Positions 47,580 to 58,504 of a stretch of DNA of 64,000 nucleotides are shown here, piece by piece. This stretch comes from Eumeta japonica. Its lineage: Eukaryota > Arthropoda > Insecta > Lepidoptera > Psychidae. The notes below the pieces were generated by a model, which was given only the letters and a program-made list of their open reading frames with translations, was not told where the DNA came from and ran no database searches. A program made the position numbers and the translations under genes. Location of the stretch: assembly GCA_005406025.1 (NCBI GenBank), contig BGZK01000220.1, positions 372,001 through 436,000 on the forward strand. The letters run 5' to 3'. Position 1 is the first letter of the stretch; each line of letters opens with the position of its first letter.

Positions 47580-48230
47580 TACAAGCTTTTATTTAGTTTC
47601 ACCTGTCCCGTTGTCTGTCTGTCCGTCTGTAATCAAACCTTGCAAGTTAAATTTGATCCACTTCCCGGTTTTCGATTGAGCTTAAATTTTGTATGCATGT
47701 ATAAATCGGATGACAATGCAATATTATTATGACATAAAACTGATCTGATGATGGAGTTGGAAGGTGGTCATAAGAACTCCGTAATTAAACGACGCAACCC
47801 CATCGAGTTTGAGCTCGTTTAATTTATCTTGACAAGTACTTTGATACTATATGGTAACCAGGATCTGATGATGGAGTTGGAAGGTGGCCATAAGAACTCC
47901 GTAATTAAACGACGCAACCCTATAGAGTTTGGGCTCGTTTAATTTATCTTGACAAGTACTTTGATACTATATGGTAACCAGGATCTGATGATGGAGTTGG
48001 AAGGTGGCCATAAGAACTCCGTAATTAAACGACGCAACCCCATCGAGTTTGAGCTCGTTTAATTTATCTTGACAAGTACTTTGATACTATATGGTAACCA
48101 GGATCTGATGATGGAGTTGGAAGGTGGCCATAAGAACTCCGTAATTAAACGACGCAACCCTATAGAGTTTGGGCTCGTTTGATTCGTCTTAACGAGTATC
48201 TTGATTGGCGTGAATATGCAACTCGAACAA
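47580..48230 (+). repeat. Dispersed lepidopteran repeat containing a tandem expansion
   Basis: 'tttcacctgtcccgttgtct' followed by 'gtctgtccgtctgtaatcaa', 'cttgcaagttaaatttgatc' and 'gtatgcatgtataaatcgga' is the opening order of a common non-coding lepidopteran repeat. From 47742 its internal part is tandemly multiplied. Confidence 0.75.
47742..48180 (+). repeat. 120-bp tandem array with alternating A/B variants
   Basis: Copies start at 47742, 47862, 47982 and 48102, each with 'gatctgatgatggagttgga'. The period is exactly 120 bp. Copies 1 and 3 carry 'accccatcgagtttgagctc' and differ from each other at one position. Copies 2 and 4 carry 'accctatagagtttgggctc' and are identical over the part both have. 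Copy 4 diverges after about 79 bp into unique sequence ('gattcgtcttaacgagtatc'), which is related to the end of the unit. Confidence 0.97.
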
Positions 48231-48735
48231 ATATAGGAAAATAAGTTCGTTCCGTTTGTTATGAATGTGGATTATGTCCGATTGATTAGATGGATGACCC
48301 CCCAATGCCAAGGTGAGCACGTGCCGAGGGCTGATGGTATGAGGGTGTATAAAACATTTCATATCGCTAACGTTACTCCTCATGGTACCAGGGCGAACCC
48401 TGTTGTATTGAAGTCCTTATCCCTCTATAATGGACCTTTAAGGGGATGGACGGTTTTTGTCCTTTACTCGTGAGAACAACATGAACAAAAAAAACTACTA
48501 CACAAAGAAAACGACGTTTATAGAAAGCGAAATTGAAGCGACAGGACAAGATTGCTAATGAAAGCGATATCCACAAGCGGCAACGCTTAGAAAAGATAAG
48601 GTTAGCAGTAGCTAAACATAGAAAAAACGGATCGTTAGAACAACGCACAAATAGGCAAGATATCGATGGAATCCATACACAAGAGAGAAGAAAAAACTCA
48701 AATTAAAAATACTAAAAAGTTAAAAATAAAATAAA
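48231..48735. other. Unassigned sequence, possibly part of the preceding repeat
   Basis: Frames of 64-91 codons on both strands without domains. The base composition is less AT-rich than the neighbourhood up to about 48480. Confidence 0.35.
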
Positions 48736-48737
48736 AG

Positions 48738-49152
48738 AAAAAAACCTTTTTTAAAAACAAGCTTTTATTCTTTGTTAGTAAAATAAACTAAAAAGTTAAA
48801 AATAAATTAACTCTAATAAGAAATATAACATTATGATAGCAAGAGGAAAAAGAAAGTGCTAAATGTTCTTAATTATACCATCAAAATGTAACACGCTTTT
48901 ATTTATAAAATTGGGACTGTGATAAAAACGGGAAGATTTAATAATTAAAGTCTAAAGTTTTAATGTTAAAAATATATAATTATGTACGATATGAAATTAT
49001 TTTGTCTTAGAAGAAGAAACTCAATTATCGTTAAAGGTTACAATGAACTTATAAAGTGTTATATTTCTTATTAGAGTTAATTTACTTTTAACTTTTTAGT
49101 TCATTTTATTAACAAATAATAAAAGCTTGTTTTAAAAAGTTTTTTTTTTAAT
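48738..49152. mobile_element. MITE-like element with about 90-bp inverted ends
   Basis: The left end ('aaaaacaagcttttattctt', then 'actaaaaagttaaaaataaa' and 'actctaataagaaatataac') matches the reverse complement of the right end around 49063-49140 with few differences. The 230-bp centre is AT-rich and non-coding. Confidence 0.88.
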
Positions 49153-49154
49153 TT

Positions 49155-50710
49155 TTAAACATTTTTTTGTCTTTAGCCATTTTTTTTTAGCCTTTTTAGC
49201 CATTTTTTAGCCTTTTTATCAAAGGAATCGCAAGTGATCACCGCCAACCACGTAACTCAGTAATGCAGGGGAAGTTGCCAACACGTTAGTCTTTTATAAA
49301 ATTGTACTTCTTTTATAAAAAGTCCCGATATATTTTTTCCGAAAACCCTTTGTCGAACATTAAATTGTATTTCCAATAAAGGGCCAATAATGTACATTTA
49401 ATTTTACAACATCGTTTTTCTTTTTAAGATAACGCAGTCTACCTTTTTAATTTACCTAATTAAAGTATTAATTTGACGTTGAGCGTAGTCCCTCGCAAAC
49501 TGCGTACGCCGCGGTACTGCGTGTAATACACGCGCTTGTGCTTATTGTTAAAAATCTTATGCGACAAAACAATATTTCTGTTTAATATAAAAGCTAGAAT
49601 TAACTTGAAAAAATCCAACTAGCAGTTTGAAGTGTTTGTGTATAGATTAATCTGCGTCATTCCAAATCGAATGAGCTATCGCTTCTATTTTTAGCACGTT
49701 TACAATTATTTAACACGTTGTTGAACTTGTTAACTAGACTAAAAGAAAATTAAGTTATTTTTAAATATATCCTCGCATATATAGCCTCGCATACAAAGCT
49801 AGCAACACATAACGCATTAAACTATAACAAAATCTTTATATTTGTTTATTTGATGCACTACACATAAAAATCATTTAATTTTATTAAATTTTAAATTATT
49901 TTTTAAATTTTATTCCTATCCATTATTACCATTGTCATTCCAACGATATTGATTTTCATTTTTGTCTAGTATTATACATTTTGTTCTTATGAAGGACGAG
50001 CAGTTCGCTTAGCCAATTGCCATTCAGAAACTCCAGCATCTCTTTCCGGTTATATTATGAGTCTTTCAGCGACATATATATAATTAATGTGATGAATATA
50101 TGCTAATAAAATAGATCGTACTTGTTAGATTTACAACTAGTCATTCAATGATCCCACTATCCAAGTACAGGCGTGAAATGACTTGTCACAATATTACGGT
50201 ATTGTGTACAGACAAAAATAGTTACATGCACAGCTAAAAGAAGCGAGTTGACATAGAGGCACAGCCTCAGCAGTATAGATACTTCTATAAAATATCTATT
50301 TAATATTTATTAAATACTTTGGTGTATATAGAATTTATTCAGAAATATTAAAAGTAAAATATACATATAACGATAGGCTTTCTTTATTCAAGATTTCTAC
50401 GTTATAGTTGTTCAATATTTTTCAACAAAGAGAAAAAGGTCTGCAGTAGACGTAGATTAAGATATGAGTGAGCAATATCAATGAAAAAGATCCGACTTGA
50501 ATTCAAATAGGTTCAAAAATATTCGATTCTAGTTATAGAGACGTTATTACAAGAGCAGCCTTTCGGTTTTTTTTTTTTCACCACACAATAAACTCCTTAA
50601 AGTCTCATAACTCGCAACGTTTACGAAGATTACAAATATCGCCGTATACGAAAACTTCGATAATACACAAAGCCCATACGAGAAATATAGAGTCGTCCGG
50701 GATCGTGAGA
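49155..50710. other. AT-rich intergenic, nothing recognised
   Basis: An imperfect tandem of 'ttttagccattttttagcct' type lies near 49176-49218. Otherwise no feature. Confidence 0.4.
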
Positions 50711-50714
50711 GCTA

Positions 50715-51370
50715 GTAAAGCTGAAAGTTAGGCGGCGCGCGGGCGTATGGCGGTCACGCGCCCGGCGTTTAGCAGCGCGCCGCCCCGCGCCCGCCCCGCC
50801 GCGGGCGACCTCTTGTTAACACGGACGAACTCGCAAACGCCTAACCTACACACCTGACCGTTAATTACACCTCTCTTCCCCAACTTTCGCCGAACGTTCC
50901 CCGCGTATATCGACCGAAAGCGTCGGCATATCTACGACGAAATATATATCTGATTACAGGTAAAATGACTCGAGAGAGACCTCCGTGGAGTCGCTCCGTT
51001 AAAATGTAAATAGAAAAAGGAATCCGTCGAGCCGCGGGCGTAGTGCGCGCGTGTAACACGAGCCGGAATTTATTCCTCGCGTATTTACATCTCGCGCGTG
51101 TTCGCGAGCGCGGCGCGCGGTACAATCGCATCAAACACCCCATTAAAATCGGAATCCTCGCAGGAGCTTGAATAATCGAAAGTCAATAAAATTCATGAGG
51201 AGCCGCGCCGCCATAAAATCGCTATACATCGCCGGAATCGGGAATAAAACTCGAGCCGGTGAGCACATTCGCCGTCCATTACCGCCCGCGGCGGGCAGCG
51301 CCCTCGTTACCGCCCCGCGCCGTATTACGTTAATCACGCAATTAATGCGTGAGGTACGCTAAGTACGGCC
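50715..51370. promoter_or_regulatory. Long CpG-rich island, candidate regulatory element or promoter
   Basis: The longest GC-rich block of the window, with dense CpG ('gcgccgccccgcgcccgccc', 'gttcgcgagcgcggcgcgcg'). It holds 'ccgttaattacacc', 'ccgccataaaatcgc' (Abd-B/Cdx-like), and a near-palindrome cacgcaattaatgcgtg at 51335-51351. 'attacaggtaaaatg' near 50953-50967 could serve as either splice signal. Frames of 64 and 92 codons on both strands have no domain. It might be a non-coding first exon with promoter, or an enhancer. Confidence 0.42.
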
Positions 51371-51379
51371 GCGGATATT

Positions 51380-51860
51380 TCAATACGGTAACATGATGAT
51401 GAATTTATACAGTACCTAATCCATGACTGTACTAATTGTTTTACGTGTACAGCATGGTAAAAGATCAAATTTAAATTAGTTTCTTTTGAATCAGCTTATA
51501 ATATTACAGACGTTTTTTATTTATTTTCTAAAATGAATTAAAATAAAGGGACTATAAAAGAAGCTTATTCTTTTACGATTCCCGTTATTATGGAATGATC
51601 CGTAAGAAAAGATTTCCTAATTAAATTACAATTTTAATTGGCTCAATCGAAAGGTAAACATTACATTGTAAATTAATAAATAATGTATAATGAAAAAAAA
51701 AACATATTATTTGTATGGGCATCCCATTTAAATTTTAACTTTTTTAATATTTGTTAGAATATGTGCCACCTTAATTCTGCAAAACAATTATATTCCCACT
51801 TATGACAGTATGACATATGACCTTTAAAAATAAGGCCGACCTTTAAATATGGCGTAGGCT
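51380..51860. other. AT-rich spacer, nothing recognised
   Basis: No feature seen before the 3' end of the next retrotransposon. Confidence 0.4.
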
Positions 51861-52384
51861 TATTAAATCAAATCAAAAATATCTTTACTTCGTAAGTAAT
51901 AGAATCGCACTTGAAATACGTGATTAATGAATTCTTTTCGACATTACCACACATTCCAAAGGCTGATTCACCTTGAAAAGAATTAGCAAGAAACTCTAGG
52001 GTTGGTCTTTTTTCCTCGTGAACAAATATTGAATGATGAATAAAAGTAGTCCAACACTTAGAAATAATATGAAACAACCTGATAGCCGAGCAGTTTAATC
52101 CCATGGGCTTTTTTTCATTAACATATCCAGACATGATATAATAACCCTTACCGTATAACTTATGTTTAATGAGAATTTTAAATTCACAAAATGCTAAGTT
52201 TTAAATTTCAGGTGGGATCTTATTATAAAAGCGCATACATTTTCTCTTAAATGAATTGCTAACTTTGTTTAAACGGGTTTTATGAGCAGCAAGATCATTC
52301 TTATGTCTTATTTAATGTTATGGATGTCGTTCATTTTTTAAGACGATCCTATATTTCTTTTGATATATACCAGGTTTTTGTATT

Positions 52385-53159
52385 TAACGCAAGAAAGAAA
52401 GTAGGAAATAAGGATTTCTTTCAAAACAAGATTTCGACACCGCCCTAAGATCTATTACAACAGAAAGAAAAATTGGACGTCCTAGGTATACATGAGAGAC
52501 TTGGGTAAATCATGGTACTACAATAGGAACTAAGAAGAAGAGGCAACTATACTACAGAGCAAAGCGAAAAATAAAAAGACTGGCGATGAACTTTGTCATC
52601 TTCTAAACGAACACTAAAACTTCCTCACCAAGCTGACAAAATAAACAAAGAAAGATGAAAGAAGAAAAAACCAGAAAGGATTTGTTTAAGATATCGACAC
52701 CAACTACTCAACTCTGCTTTGAGTTCTTTTACAATAGAAAGCTATTCACACTTGGTAGACTCGCTTAACGAGACAGTAATTCTTACAACAAGAACCAAGA
52801 AGAATAAACAACATTAACAGAGAGTACAGTAGAAATTAAAAAGGCTGCAGATGAACTTTTTTAACTCTCAGAAATGTACTTCAAAGCCGGCACCAAGCAA
52901 AGGAATCGAAGAACGAAAGAGAAACGGAAGGAACATGCTTCTCCTGCTATATTTATTTACATACTATAGTATCTATTACCTATCCCGACTCCAGTTTCTA
53001 GACTAAAGGTTGCACGAATACCGGCTGGCTGTACACTCCCACCACTCTTAACCCTGACTAGAACCTGCACTCTTCCCTTGTAATTACGCCCTCTTCCATG
53101 TATTGGGACTTGTCCCTTTCAGTCATTGTGATGGGCTGAAGATTGAGTGATGATGATGA
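52385..53159 (+). mobile_element. 775-bp retroposon-like insertion nested in CR1-like copy 2
   Basis: Flanked by the direct repeat tgtatt (52379-52384 and 53160-53165), across which the two halves of the CR1-like element join as in copy 1. The insert ends in 'gattgagtgatgatgatgat', a short tandem tail typical of non-LTR or SINE-like 3' ends. Its first two thirds are a diverged direct duplication of a 260-bp unit. No protein domain was recognised. Confidence 0.85.
52412..52938 (+). repeat. Diverged two-copy tandem repeat, unit about 260 bp
   Basis: Unit 1 at 52412-52677 and unit 2 at 52678-52938. Matching blocks, in order: 'ggatttctttc' and 'ggatttgtttaag'; 'atttcgacacc' and 'atatcgacacc'; 'ttacaacagaaag' and 'tttacaatagaaag'; 'aggaactaagaagaa' and 'agaaccaagaagaa'; 'gactggcgatgaac' and 'ggctgcagatgaac'. 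Confidence 0.8.
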
Positions 53160-54611
53160 TGTATTGTGACGGTACAATTGAAATATTAATTTCTTTAATT
53201 TATTCTCTGAGCGATGATGTTGGTCTCAAATTATAAATGGTACTAATAGCCCGCTTCTGCAGCACAAAAATTGTGTATGTATCGGCTACATGATAAAATT
53301 CCATAGGCCATGAGACTATGAAAGGTAATAAAATAAACTAATCTCCCTGTGCTTTCATTTGTAAGCCGGCGAATTCTTTTTACTGCATGTGCTGCAAAGC
53401 TAAACCTATTTTCCAAGCTCTTAATATGAGAAATCCAACGCAATTTATCAACTAAAGTGGTCTCACTTTACACAGGATCGTGTCGTATCCACAATATTCA
53501 ATTTCTCGTTCTTGGCCGTTATGGTTGCGTCGATCAGTTTAGCATTAGTCAAGAAAAATTTAAAAGCTTTTATTTGTCTCTCATTGAGATTATATTATTC
53601 CTACTAACTACTCAACTTTTTCAGCAATGGTACTGTTTACTTCATTGAAAGCTGGCTGTTGCCTATTAATCTTAAAAGTAAAGAAATGTCATTAGCAAAG
53701 GCTGCAATCCCATGCCCATCTTTCACGAGACGTGGTAGATCATTGATATAAATTAGGATTAGAAATGATCCATGAAGTAATATTACACCTTGTTAGTTTC
53801 ACGATCGATGTGTCGTGATGAACGCAATAACATGCCTTAGATAAATCACAAAAAAAACACCAATTGCGTCCAGTGAATTCTCCCAGGCATCAAGAATATG
53901 CTGAATAAGCTTAATACCGACTTCTATTTGTGAGCGACCTTTTGTGAATCTAAACTGTTTAACGTTCATCAAATTATTGTTATAAAAGTACAGCTATAAT
54001 TGATTTAAGACAAGCTTTTCAAATAATTAACAAAATTGCCGTAGCATTGATATCTGTCTAAAGTTTGTAAATTCAGATATACTCCCGGACTTGAACAATG
54101 CAATAACTGTATACTTCGTGCGGAAATCTCTACTAAACATGGAGCAATTCAGTCTATTGCAATGCATTGAGATCTGCAGTTTTTTTTATTCATTTGAATG
54201 TTTCAAGGACGTCATAATAGTCGATATGAGTAAATACAAACACAATACCATTACCACAACCATCGACGTTACGTTTGAACAAAGATTCAGCGAAAGTAGG
54301 TGATAATTTCAGAGAACGTGCAGTTGAAACTGGAACACTAACAAAGAATTTTTCAAAAGCTAAAGCGACTTCTATGTCTTAAAGATTTTCTCACCAATTT
54401 TAATTGAAATTCTCTATTCCAGTTTCACTATTGATTATATGTCAAGTAGTTTTTATCATATCTGTGCTCTTTATTATTTTATATTTTATACTATATAAAC
54501 GTTGATTTAGCGGCTTCATATACACACTTAAATAACTTAGAATAATTTCTTACATAGTTGATAAATATAACCGAATTGTTGTATGACTTCTCCTCATAAA
54601 GTTTGTATAAT

Positions 54612-54890
54612 CTACGCATAATAATAGAATGCCCACTGCCAAATCACTAAATTATAAGGTGTTATTAACATTAAAATTTTTAGTTTAAAACCATTGCTGC
54701 ATTCAGACCTGGTTATGATCAACATTGACTCATACAATTCATTAGGGTCTTTACGATACGAAAAATTAGACAATTTTTTAAATACATTATTTTTAAACTG
54801 CACAGAATGACCAGTGTTCACAGACACAATTTTGATCTTACGTTTTATATAAATTTTTTGTACTAATTTTGAATGTAACCGGTTGCCCAC
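54612..54890 (-). pseudogene. Endonuclease-to-RT linker of CR1-like copy 2
   Basis: 92-codon open segment reading 'MGNRLHSKLVQKIYIKRKIK' and 'FKKLSNFSYRKDPNELYESM'. It follows the endonuclease's last motif (SDHCGQ in the adjacent frame) and corresponds to the linker preceding the reverse transcriptase in related elements. There is no independent domain; the assignment rests on position within the element. Confidence 0.6.
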
Positions 54891-55344
54891 AATGGTCAGA
54901 TGATAATTTATAAGTTATTTATAACTGCCTTATAACTCTGCAATAATAGTATTCGTTAATATATTAACCAGACTGGATGACGAAATAGCTGTGAAATAAC
55001 CTAATTGGTTCCAAAAATAAATTGTTTAAATTAAAACATTAGACTTAAGATTTTATTCCAGTGCATAGACAAGAATTTTCCGATATATTATGTTATAATA
55101 TCCGCAAATAGCAATATATTTACTATTTTTCCTGATTATATATAAAATATCATCCATTGTTGTTTCAAAAACATCATAAGATGACTTTGGGGGTCTGTAT
55201 ACGATAAGCTGCTCTAGCTCTATGCAGACCACTTAAATAGTTCGCTCAACAGAAAGGCTCACAATCTTGGACATCCTTGTATTTTATAATATTCTTAACT
55301 AGTATTAGGGAGCCGCCAAGCCTTTCATCTGCTGAGCGAACTTG

Positions 55345-56690
55345 ATTTTAATAACAGAGTCTTGTTTACACCATTTTGGATACGAAATTCTACAATAACT
55401 TATTAAATTAATAATCGAACTTCGCAATAATATGTAACGGTTACGCGACACGCATTAATAAACCAGCACGAATTTAGAGACACCGTGTGTAGACGGCAAC
55501 TGTGAATTCACAGCCGCCCCTCGACCCGCGTCGAGCGCGTACACGGCCGATGACAGCGTGCCTCACCGCGACCACCGGCAGGGGGCGCCCCTGCCTAACG
55601 GCGCACTTGATTTATACCGCACTATATTCCTCGGAGGCGACGCAAAGATGTGTCCGTAGCTTGCGTACGTTTGTTTTTGTCTTCAAACGTTTTTGCATTT
55701 ATTTACAAAACGCGATAAGTCAACTAATTTTTTTTAATAACATAGCCCTTTCAAAGTACTGAGCCACCGCCGCCCTATATCTTGATGTTCTCATTCGATC
55801 CCGATCACAAACGATTTGACCGGTGAATTTGAACTTAACTCAAATTACACCACACGCTTTGTGTTTAGAATTACCACTGATGACAACGATCGTCAGTAGC
55901 CCTTCAACCCGCACTAGGCCAGCGTGGAGCACTTAAGATGTAAACTTCACAATCTGAAATAAAAAAGATAGTGCACTTGGTTCAGCAGTGGACAGTAAGC
56001 TGGGGCGATTAAAACCAGGCATAAAAAGTCCTTTTCGGAATAAAATTCCTTAACGCATTTTGCGATAGGAGTGGACCGGTAGAAATCGTAACGTAAGGAA
56101 AAAGCCTTAAGCCCCTACCATGCGAATTTCGCACTCTCATTATATTGAAATGAAAAATTTAATGTTCTCTTTATATAATTTGCAATTCTTTATTTTTCTC
56201 CTATTTTTTATAAATAAATGATTTTTCTAAAATATTAAAAAACACAGTTAGTTATCATATAGAATATATAGATTAATATTTTAACTAAATTGAGAAGTTG
56301 AAAAGCATTAAATTACAAGAGATTAAGTGTGATGTGATATCACTAAATGCCAAATTGGCACTTGAACATTAAAAGCCAATGTTGGTGTCCGTGTATTTCT
56401 CAGCCACTATTACTGTATGTGGCTTCTGCTATTAATGTGAGTATTAAAAAGTACCAATATCTTAAAGGTTCGTTTTGTCAGTTGTTTTTTCTTTTCATTT
56501 TTAATAATCAGTGAGGTTTGTACGATTATTCCTTTTATACATTATCCATTAACTTAACTTTTATCGAAATGGATTTCAGATATAAATAAATTATTATATT
56601 AGTAATGTGGCTTTTAATATTTTAAATCATTTCTAATTTACCTTGGTCGTACGCTTGATCAATTTATTGGGAGATATTTCAGAAATATTG
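55345..56690. other. Intergenic with one small GC-rich patch
   Basis: A GC/CpG-rich patch at 55500-55600 ('gacccgcgtcgagcgcgtac', 'accaccggcagggggcgccc') could be regulatory. The 86-codon frame over it has no domain. The rest is AT-rich. Confidence 0.4.
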
Positions 56691-56693
56691 TGG

Positions 56694-57000
56694 CTATCTT
56701 TGGATAACTCTCTTACTTCACTGATATTCATCAACCTTTTCATGCGAGCTCGTCGATTTCGAATGCTTAAAATTTGGCCCTATTTTAACGTGCGACCAAT
56801 TTGTTCTGCAAAGGATTTTCTATGGCGGCCCTTGCCGACCTATCCATCGCACACATTCGTTTTATAGATTTGTTTGGTCAGTCTACTTTCATTTACCCTT
56901 TCCAGATGGTTAAACCACCGTAACAAAACTTTTTCAACTCTAATCGTACCATATGGAAATCTACAGTCTCTGCCAACCCTTTTGGGAAACAGGCTGAACG
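56694..57000. mobile_element. Non-LTR tail copy 5 with inverted 5' half (twin priming)
   Basis: 56694-56940 carries the family sequence on the minus strand, from 'WFNHLERVNESRLTKQIYKT' through 'RMKRLMNISEVREL' up to the bases '...ccaaagat'. 56941-57000 continues on the plus strand with 'cgtaccatatggaaatctac' to 'ttttgggaaacaggc'. In the forward copies these two parts are directly adjacent ('caaagat' then 'cgtacca'), so the 5' half has been inverted in place. The minus part extends further upstream than any other copy here and shows the '.RW FGHVERM'-type motif common near the C-terminus of lepidopteran non-LTR ORFs. Confidence 0.85.
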
Positions 57001-57004
57001 AAAA

Positions 57005-57775
57005 CAGGTGATCTAAATACTTTTACACTGGTCATTAGATCTAGCATTTTTTGTTATTGAGCAAACTTTAGATTTATAACCTTCGATTCAGACAACAAAA
57101 TTCGCCCAATACCAATTCGGACCCCGACATTGCACGTTCCACAATAAGGACATGGGTAAATGTATATTTAGTTAGCAAAACTTATGTATGCTCTAAGTGC
57201 ATTGTAATGTTATTGCAAATCTATTTTTAGTATCAGTTAAACTAATCAGTACATTAATAAATTGTATTATTAAGAAATGATCAAATTTTTTAGCACTACC
57301 TAAAATAAGTATAGTCATATGAAACTGCTTGTAAATTCCTCGCAAGAGATCTAACGCCATTTAATAAAATTTTCATATAAAGATACAGCTCCTTATATTA
57401 CCTCATATATTTTTAATATTTTTTCATTCCTTTGTTATTGTATAGAATTTGCGCTACCAGAACATATCGCTCCTTTCATTGTTTATCGTTTACTTGCTGC
57501 TATCGAAACCGTGAAAGGCGAACTGACTTATTAATGAACAAACGGATAAATTGATAGCTACCGTAGGATTCTTTTTAGTTGGAAGTTGTAAAAAACATAG
57601 CAACTTCAACTAAAATGTAGTAAGGTATTTTTGAATCGCTTTCTAGATACTGTTATTTTAAATTCAAATTCAACAAATATATATATAAGTGGTACATTTT
57701 AATATTATCTATATTATAAAAGTATTAGTAAATATATTAGTACATTACAAAAGTACCAGTTACAAATGTAAGAGT
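57005..57775. other. AT-rich spacer, nothing coding
   Basis: Contains an imperfect hairpin near 57574-57614 ('tttagttggaagttg' with 'caacttcaactaaa', one bulged base). No gene. Confidence 0.4.
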
Positions 57776-57779
57776 AAAA

Positions 57780-58500
57780 AACATGGCCGAAACGGACCAT
57801 GCTCATTATAGAATTCCGAAGCCATTATTACAAAGAAATGCACTACAGATTAAAAAGTACGTTGTTACATTTTTTTTTACATACATATTTACCGCGTAAA
57901 ATAGTTATAAGCACTTTAGCGTCTGTAACTAGAAAAACGAGTAGGTATGTCGACAATTACTACTAAACTAGTGTAAACGAAAGTGCATCAGCAAAAGGGC
58001 GTTTATTCATGGCACTTACGCCCTTTTGTTGAGAAGCGCAGTTTTTCGGCAATAACTTAAAAACAGTATATCCGACCATGTTCAAAATTTTTTTCATTGA
58101 AAGTATTTATGCGTTACTTCCGTTATTTTTTTCATATTTTTTGGATTCAGAAAATAGAAGGGGAAGGGACAATGTCTACAATTTTCGGAATTATTAATTC
58201 TGAATTATTAACGTAATCAGAAAAGTTGCTTAAAAACCTTATAGTGTTTTTTAAAAGAACTGTCGAAATATGTGCCACTCATTGAAAATGAAAAAATGAA
58301 AAAAATTTTTTACATGTACGGTATGTCCCCCCTAGAAATACTTATTTTTCAAATTTAACCACCAAACTAAGTTGTAGTGGCTTTTACAAGACACCTCCAC
58401 TAATAATTTCATCAATATAAGTCTTGTAGATTTTCAATAAAATGCCTGTGACGCACGGACGGACAGACGGACGACGCAGTGCTGCGGCTACTATAGTTTG
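57780..58500 (+). repeat. Dispersed 700-bp repeat, copy B
   Basis: Homologue of 26691-27390 in the same orientation. Short insertions distinguish the two. The end has 'gacgcacggacggacagacg', the CAGA/CGGA-type run seen at the same place in other family members. Confidence 0.88.
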
Positions 58501-58504
58501 GTTT

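Larger units (their letters stand above)
51866..55340 (-). mobile_element. CR1/Jockey-like non-LTR retrotransposon, copy 2
   Basis: Same family and 3' end as the element at 7538-9545, but reaching further 5' into the endonuclease region. On the minus strand the endonuclease part is legible as 'GGSLILVKNIIK', 'QLIVYRPPKSSYDVFETTMD' and 'YIAICGYYNI' (family GDFNI, so the active-site DF is lost), then 'LSSDHCGQ'-like residues near 54880-54910. The reverse transcriptase is heavily decayed; 'SHIKSLENRFSFAAHAVKRI' near 53380-53440 corresponds to the thumb block of copy 1. A 775-bp foreign insertion interrupts it at 52385. Confidence 0.88.

Noticed and set aside
47742..48180. CRISPR-like array
   Set aside because: The 120-bp units are contiguous with no unique spacers, and the surrounding sequence is an animal repeat. 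It is a tandem repeat.
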